Source: Leucogyrophana mollusca
Taxonomy: Eukaryota; Basidiomycota; Agaricomycetes; Boletales
DNA: 26,448 nucleotides
Reading direction: 5' to 3'
Assembly: GCA_021014945.1 (NCBI GenBank)
Contig: MU266650.1
Span: 1-26,448, forward strand
The notes below the pieces were generated by a model that was given only the letters and a program-made list of their open reading frames with translations, was not told where the DNA came from and ran no database searches. The translations under genes were made by a program, and so were the position numbers. Below are positions 21,150-26,448 of this stretch, in pieces. The stretch's first letter is position 1; the number at the start of each line of letters is the position of its first letter.

Positions 21150-21764
21150 ATGTATTACTCAACTGGAGTTACATGTGATATCCTACACAGGTCAGACATT
21201 GGTGATGAATTTTGGGGAGCTCTGGATGCAGGTGCATTCATTATTCTCTTGCCCCAGCCCCACCATATAACCCCACCTTCAACAGGTCCAATATCTGACA
21301 CACACATTGGTACAATTCTACACCCGCTCAATGTGGGAGGGGTCCATTATGGGCGTGGACAAAGAGGTTGCCCTTATCATGTATTAGTGCCAGTGGTTCT
21401 TAACTCCTGCATAGGTTCATGGTTTCAAAATAGACATGGCCATTGAATTCAACAATTATTTCCTTACATTTCCTAACCTCAACAGGATGTTCCAGGTGAG
21501 TCTGATGAATTATAAGTCATGTAAGGCACCACTCATTAGAATATTAGCCAATTCGGGCCATATTACAAGATGCTATTCCCATCTTTTGTACAGGAAATTG
21601 TTGATTGGATGTGCATGCGATTTTACAGTAGATCTAACCATGATGGCTTGTTTTGTACTGCAATGCAAGACACGAGCATGGTTTGGGGGGGAGTTGGTGT
21701 ATACACCAGCAGTGAATTGCCTGTTCTAGTAGGTGCACCACCCATGACCATTCTCTATATCTGA
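21150..21764 (+). pseudogene. Unrecognised protein, 5' coding segments
   Basis: An open frame from 21150 (MYYSTGVTCDILHRSDIGDE) is followed by exon-like pieces. The clearest junction is FNNYFLTFPNLNRMFQ (ending 21495), an intron 21496-21593 (GTGAGT to TGTACAG, 98 nt, phase 0), then EIVDWMCMRFYSRSNHDGLF and SMVWGGVGVYTSSELPVL, with a stop at 21762-21764. The link from the 21150 frame would need a 34-nt intron (21381-21414), which is too short to be convincing, so the first part may be decayed. No known domain was recognised. Codon-like sequence and a clean intron suggest a former host gene. It may belong with the segment at 22149-22761. Confidence 0.35.
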
Positions 21765-22148
21765 CTTGTGTCAAGCCTTTAACCTTTCCTCAGGGAATCA
21801 GAGGTCTTTGACAGTCCCTCTTGCACTATATGCCTTATAGAAGCATTCTATATATTTGCATACAAGGCCTATCACGATATCTGGTATTTATGTTCCATTT
21901 ACTGCATAATATCAATACTTACACTGGAATTTCAGGGCCCTTCTTCGTTCCTGCATTAGGCAAGGGATCCTTGCTCCAACTTAGGCACACTGACTGAGTT
22001 ATGTGTCATGGCTCAAAGTGTATGCAAAAAGTCACATGTCAATGCCACAAATAATGACAACATTATTAGATGATTATGTGGTAAGACTCTGATAATTATG
22101 GGTTTCTGTTGGGCCTGACCTCAATATGACTATGACAGCACCACTTGA

Positions 22149-22761
22149 ATGAACTGGCATTATCTGAGGATATTTGGGTTTGCTGCGGGGCTTATTTATG
22201 TGATGTCTTTGAGCCCTCTTACCTCAGGCCTGCACTTGAGCTTCCTGACAACTTGGGACATCTTGTGTGCAGACAAGAGGAGTAGTCAACCTTGGGTTCA
22301 CAGTCCAGCTGGGATGACCCCCTTACAGCTTACTTTTGTGACTGATGTTCGTCATCTTGTTACTTCTGCTTCAAAGTACTTCTCAAATGAACAAGGATTG
22401 CTTGATAATGCAACCTTTTTGTGTCAAGGCTATTATAGCCTGTTATACCTAGAAAATGAGCTTAAACCCAAGGCCCTACCTGTGCGACCAACATATATGT
22501 ACCATGCCAGCAAGGTGATATGGTCCTTAACACCTGCTTTTCCAGACAATTCAGTGTATACTATGGGGTAAGTGTTGGCCTATACATTGTATAGAATTCA
22601 CAACATTTCATATTTATAAATCAACTTGAAGGCAACCCAAGTATATTGTGATTGACCCTGTACTGAATCACTCCAAGATTCTGTTCCACTATATCATCAA
22701 CCACATCAGTGATATTGCGGCTGACTCTTTGGAATACTGTGGTAATGGTCAGATTATTTAG
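22149..22761 (+). pseudogene. Unrecognised protein, two-exon coding segment
   Basis: Exons 22149-22567 and 22632-22761 give 182 residues. The 64-nt intron (GTAAGT to GAAG) joins SVYTMG to QPKYIVIDPVLNH in frame. Readable parts are HLSFLTTWDILCADKRSSQP, GMTPLQLTFVTDVRHLVTSA, LDNATFLCQGYYSLLYLENE and ILFHYIINHISDIAADSLEY. A stop (TAG) at 22759-22761 follows closely. Beyond it a Lys/Arg-rich frame (GLYYVKRKYRCVVHQKAHRD, up to 23183) may be a later exon. I do not recognise the family. The even amino acid composition and exact splice suggest real ancestry; the early stop and CpG loss suggest decay. Confidence 0.4.
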
Positions 22762-23183
22762 ACAGCTGGGGGGAGGGAACCATTGTAAGTCAGCAGACTT
22801 AGTAATTATGCTGCATTTGGTGGCTGAGCTAGCATATTAGGCTTTCAGTTTGCCACACCGACCTTCAGCTTGGTCTTTACTATGTTAAAAGGAAATACAG
22901 ATGTGTGGTTCATCAGAAGGCTCACCGAGACAAGCCCACTAAATGTGTTGACAAAGTCACAGTGGGTAGGCGAAAGGCTGCTATGTCATTAAAGGTCAGA
23001 CAGGGCCTTGAACAAACTGAGTCTGTCATTTTAGCTCTACTTTCTGGTCACAATAGGGGACTACATCATAAGGAACCACTGGAGGAGAAGAAGTGGTGGT
23101 GTTCTTATCTCTATATCTCAGCCTCTGTTCCCCTCCCTAGTAGGTGCACATCAAAGCACTGTCAGCTTAGTAACATCACATAA

Positions 23184-24660
23184 AAAAGATGGTAATTAGG
23201 ATAGATATTACTTAAATATACTTTTTTTTATTTTGACCAACAGGGTCTGAGTGTATCTTTGGATTGTAGGATTATATATACATGTCTCAAAATCTCCTGT
23301 AAGAACTTTCAGACCTTAGTGATGAACCCCCCAGGTTAGCAGCTAGCCCACCTTTGCACCAGAGCTGATTCGGAGGCTCAAGCATAACAGTGAAAAGTGT
23401 GGGATCAAAGTACCCAATGTCAGGGTGGTATTGTCACAAGACCATCTTGCAAAGATGATTTTTGATCATATCATTATACTGGGTGCAGACAGTAAATAGC
23501 TTTATCAAGTGACTTATCAGTACTTGAGATTAAGAAGACAATAAGGCGCTTACATAAGTCTACATGTACAGCCCCTCAAATGAGAGGTCCACCATGGCCT
23601 ATTGTCCATCTATATAATTGATTTGGGCTATAACATCCATTAACATAGTAGCAACCAGCAGGCCAACACAAAAATAGATTTACTCTGCTCTAACATACAT
23701 TGAGAACCATAAACATTCCTATACAACCTGGTGGCTACCTGGATCTGGTGTCACAGCATCACATTCCATGTCAATTTGTTGAGGTAAACTGGGGAGACCT
23801 GCATGGTGAATGTTTCAAAGCATGACATAATAATGTGGATAGTCGTTTTAAAGCGCCATGGTGATTGGTTTTTGAGTTGTGTTAAAAAAGAGAAGTCTGC
23901 CAGACTAAATGATAGGGAAGAAGGTGAAAATAGAACAGAAAGAGTGGTATTACAGTGTACACAAATCAGGGACAATACTGCCAATTGTTGTGACCCTCTC
24001 CCTTTCAATCTCTGCAAGCCAGTCATCATGCTCAGTGAGCCACTGTTAGTGCCTCTCCAGGAGATCAGCATTGTGGCCTGGAAATTGGTTAGCAACAGTT
24101 GGAGACACTACAGAAACTAGATGACCTTGGGGCTTGTGATGGAGTGATTCCATTAGTGAGTAGAGAAACAACTCCACTATGTTATTCCCAGCACATACAC
24201 CAGGGAAGAAGACAATTCAGCTGGTGCTTTTCTTCCAAGCTCACTTTCTTGCCAGGAGGAACCAGAAAAAACAATGACAATAAAGTGTTTGCAATATTCA
24301 CCTAGGTAGTTCATGATCAGGTACCTGATCAAGGGGAACTAAGTCCATGTCCCACTTGTCACCTGCACCAGGCACAATCATGAAGGTTAGCAGTTTAAGT
24401 GTTGGAGAAGCTGCACATACTTATTCCCTATGCACAAACAAAGGCTGAGTACTCTAATAGTTCATTACCCAGATGGTGATAATAATTCAAGTCATTGGGG
24501 TTGGTCTGAATTGTGTTGTACTCAGAATATATGTTGCAGTGGGCTATGGTGGTTGGGTCCAAGCTCACAAACCTGGCATTTATAGACCTGAGTTCAAAGG
24601 ACACCAGGATTATTTGAATGGTTCAAATTAGTCACAGCTGGTGCAATTGGGAGAAGGAAC
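23184..24660. other. Repeat-island sequence without a recognised gene
   Basis: AT-rich and CpG-poor. Two overlapping opposite frames of about 105-114 codons (23751-24095 on - and 23803-24120 on +) cover the same bases and neither resembles a known family. An 18-base perfect palindrome lies at 24314-24331. Confidence 0.4.
24314..24331. repeat. Perfect 18-base palindrome
   Basis: TGATCAGGTACCTGATCA reads the same on both strands without a spacer. It could be a protein-binding site of a mobile element or chance; nothing nearby fixes its role. Confidence 0.6.
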
Positions 24661-24778
24661 TATAAGATAAGACAAGATGGAATAGTGACAAGGCGGAATA
24701 GTGATGGAATTGCAACAAGACAGAATCATAATCACAAGATAAGACAGAATGAGAGATAAGATGGAATGGTGGAATGGC
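24661..24778. repeat. Degenerate short tandem repeats (ATAAGAC, GATGGAATAGTG)
   Basis: The strings AGATAAGACA, GATGGAATAGTGA, GGCGGAATAGTGATGGAAT and GATAAGATGGAATGGTGGAAT recur with small changes. It looks like an old satellite-like expansion. It lies just upstream of repeat B copy 2. Confidence 0.5.
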
Positions 24779-24908
24779 ACCAACAACGGAAGAACTCACA
24801 CCGGCCTGGGCAGATGATGACTCAGGCACTGTTCATTTTCCCACACATCACCTCAACACCACCTTGTAAATACCATGACCAACTCCTTCTAAGTCCACGC
24901 CCAACTGC

Positions 24909-25175
24909 TGTTATGCACCAAAAGTGTTTGGTAGCGAGAACATGGATTATTAACAAACGTATCACCCCAAATACAGTGCAGGATGATCACCATTCATTAG
25001 TTCCCTATCCAAACAATCCTCGCTTGCTATATTCGTCTCATTACAGCATGTCGGCATTTATGATGTCAACAACTAAAACAAACACAATACACTCACACGT
25101 CTCTTTCATTTTCCCCACATCCTGTCACACACTTCTATGTCCGCCATCATTCCACTCCAAAACACTCATTCCACG
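24909..25175 (+). repeat. Dispersed repeat B, copy 2
   Basis: It starts CTGTTATGCACC and contains GTTTGGTAGCGAGAACATGG. It is inverted relative to copy 1 at 19100-19420 and lacks a block of about 45-50 bases present there. It is followed almost immediately by repeat A copy 2, the same B-then-A order as at 26208-26448. Confidence 0.8.
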
Positions 25176-25349
25176 TTGTCGATCCTGATGTTGCTCTGTG
25201 CTAGAAAACAACAACACAAAAAAAACAACACCCCAGACTCTGACAGAACACACAATAGAGATTGGTCAGTTGGTCTGGTTGTTCGTGGAATGGTTACACT
25301 TGACTACCACCCAAGGGCCCAATAGGGGAGCAATATATATAGATGAGCG

Positions 25350-25372
25350 CTGCTTAGTCAGAGACTAAGCAG
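25350..25372. repeat. Perfect 10-bp hairpin in repeat A copy 2
   Basis: CTGCTTAGTC (25350-25359), loop AGA, GACTAAGCAG (25363-25372). Copy 1 keeps a related structure, CTGCTTTGTC and GACCAAGCAG, with one mismatch and a longer loop, around 17858-17884. The stem lies just after the TATA-like stretch. Confidence 0.75.
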
Positions 25373-25840
25373 GTTTGAGAGCGAGTATAGAATGACGTCA
25401 GTCAACCAAGTGACCAACAAGTGTTATCTGCAATAAACTGTAGATGTAAGTATAATAAACTGCATAAAGATGTATGTGTCTGAAGGCCAATCTGGATGTC
25501 TTATTGTAAGGCACTTGGACTTCAAGTAATAATTGTGCACTTGATGAATGGGTTTATATACTGATGGGCCCCTTACACGTGAATGTTTGTAAAGGGCTAC
25601 GCAAAGGTGAGATGAGTAAGTAAAAGGTAAGGTAAGCAAAACAAAGTGCCTTGAAGGGAGAGTATCAGTAAGCGATCAATAAGTGATTAGTAAGCGCTGA
25701 GTAAGAAAAGGGAATAAAGGCAAGGAATTAATAAGAAATGAGTAAGCAGATGACTAAAGCCAAGTGAAAGATGAGTAAGACACCAGAGTGTCTGAGTAAG
25801 CAAGTACAAGTGTCCATAGAAAGAAGGGAAAGTACTGGAG

Positions 25841-25890
25841 AATTCCAGATAATTCCAGATAATGCCAGGTTATTCCAGATAATTCCGGAA
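25841..25890 (+). repeat. Five-unit 10-base tandem repeat (AATTCCAGAT)
   Basis: Units: AATTCCAGAT twice, AATGCCAGGT, TATTCCAGAT, AATTCCGGAA. The period is exactly 10 bases across 50 bases. It is absent from repeat A copy 1. Confidence 0.85.
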
Positions 25891-26207
25891 GAATTAGAAA
25901 GTGTCCTGACCAATGCTGCATGCGACAAATTACACTGCCTTCTACTCCTATTGGATGAGTCATGGTGCATCCAGTGAATCACATGATTGCAAGGATACTC
26001 CAGGAATGATATGGGAATCGATCATCCATTGTGGTGGTGGAGTGTTGAAGCATTCATCAAATGATAAGATGGGAGTGTTATTGCCATATACACGAGCGGT
26101 GATCCAAGGTAAGCGATGGGATATGGAAAGGAGTGTACACTGGATGCGATAGAGGGAGGGAAGTCGAGTCCAGGACATGAGGATGGCAAGGAGGAATGGG
26201 GTAGACG

Positions 26208-26366
26208 GTGTCATGCACCAAAAGTGTTTGGTAGCAAGAACATTGATTATTGACGAACATACAATGCCAAATGCAGCACAGGACGATCCCTCAATCATTA
26301 ATTCCCAATTTGGATGATCTCTGCTCACTCAATTCATCTTATCGCACCACACCGGCATTCATCACG
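26208..26366 (+). repeat. Dispersed repeat B, copy 3 (short)
   Basis: It starts GGTGTCATGCACC and continues GTTTGGTAGCAAGAACATTG, like copies 1 and 2, but ends early in an ACACCGGCATTCATCACGG stretch. It joins directly to repeat A copy 3. Confidence 0.75.
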
Positions 26367-26367
26367 G

Positions 26368-26448
26368 TGTCGATCTTGATGAGGCTCTGTGCTAGAACAA
26401 CACAAAACACAAAACCTACACCCCAGGTTCTGACGGAACACACAATAG
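26368..26448 (+). repeat. Dispersed repeat A, copy 3, cut by the window end
   Basis: TGTCGATCTTGATGAGGCTC, then GTGCTAGAACAAC and GACGGAACACACAATAG match the first about 80 bases of copies 1 and 2. The rest lies outside the window. Confidence 0.78.

Larger units (their letters stand above)
25177..26203 (+). repeat. Dispersed repeat A, copy 2
   Basis: It begins TGTCGATCCTGATG and ends GGAATGGGGTA, aligning with 17699-18870. It contains a TATATATAG stretch (about 25333-25341), a perfect hairpin at 25350-25372 and a GTAAG-rich tract (about 25605-25805). In place of the 94-base insert of copy 1 it carries a 10-base tandem repeat. No element-encoded enzyme was recognised. Confidence 0.78.

Noticed and set aside
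23751..24120. Overlapping sense and antisense frames over 100 codons
   Set aside because: Neither translation resembles a known protein, and the two overlap almost completely; likely chance in CpG-poor, AT-rich DNA.

Overview
The window looks like nuclear DNA from a mushroom-forming fungus (Basidiomycota, Agaricomycetes). The genes are split by many short introns (mostly 46 to 160 nt, GT-AG with two apparent GC-AG exceptions). The families seen are also typical of that class: a signal-anchored Ser/Thr-rich membrane glycoprotein, a NACHT-WD40 NLR-like protein, and a DUF6535 multi-pass membrane protein. No prokaryotic features, tRNA, rRNA or CRISPR were seen.

Left part (1 to about 15,600), CpG-rich and gene-bearing: (1) a five-exon secreted or membrane glycoprotein gene (1109-2678, +); (2) a complete five-exon SURF6/Rrp14 ribosome-biogenesis gene (3229-4888, -); (3) a 1789-residue NLR-type protein (5180-10660, -) with a short RDQ-type N-terminal motif exon, a NACHT NTPase domain and about 13 WD40-like units; (4) a relic exon resembling a SET-domain protein (10804-10961, -); (5) a broken second copy of the SURF6 5' end (11255-11557, -) whose similarity continues into its upstream region; (6) a four-exon DUF6535 membrane protein (12209-15593, +). 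The NLR therefore sits between an intact SURF6 gene and a decayed copy of that gene's 5' end, and is divergent from the DUF6535 gene.

Right part (about 15,900 to 26,448): a repeat- and relic-rich island. CpG is strongly depleted in most of it (4 CpG in 22141-22740 against 44 in 13021-13620, counted by hand). It holds intron-bearing but broken pieces of several genes: a P-loop NTPase (GNPGLGKT split by an intron), an aldehyde dehydrogenase C-terminal half (-), an EGF-like cysteine-rich glycoprotein (-), and an unrecognised multi-exon protein (+). Two dispersed repeats, A (about 1.0-1.2 kb) and B (about 0.16-0.3 kb), occur in three copies each, in different relative orientations; the third A copy runs off the window end.

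Functionally, SURF6 is housekeeping (60S/40S ribosome assembly). The NLR and DUF6535 genes belong to families expanded in Agaricomycetes; the first is expected to act in non-self recognition or programmed cell death, the second has no known role. Nothing in the sequence proves that they work together. All gene models were spliced by eye from reading frame, splice signals and remembered family patterns; none was tested against transcripts.
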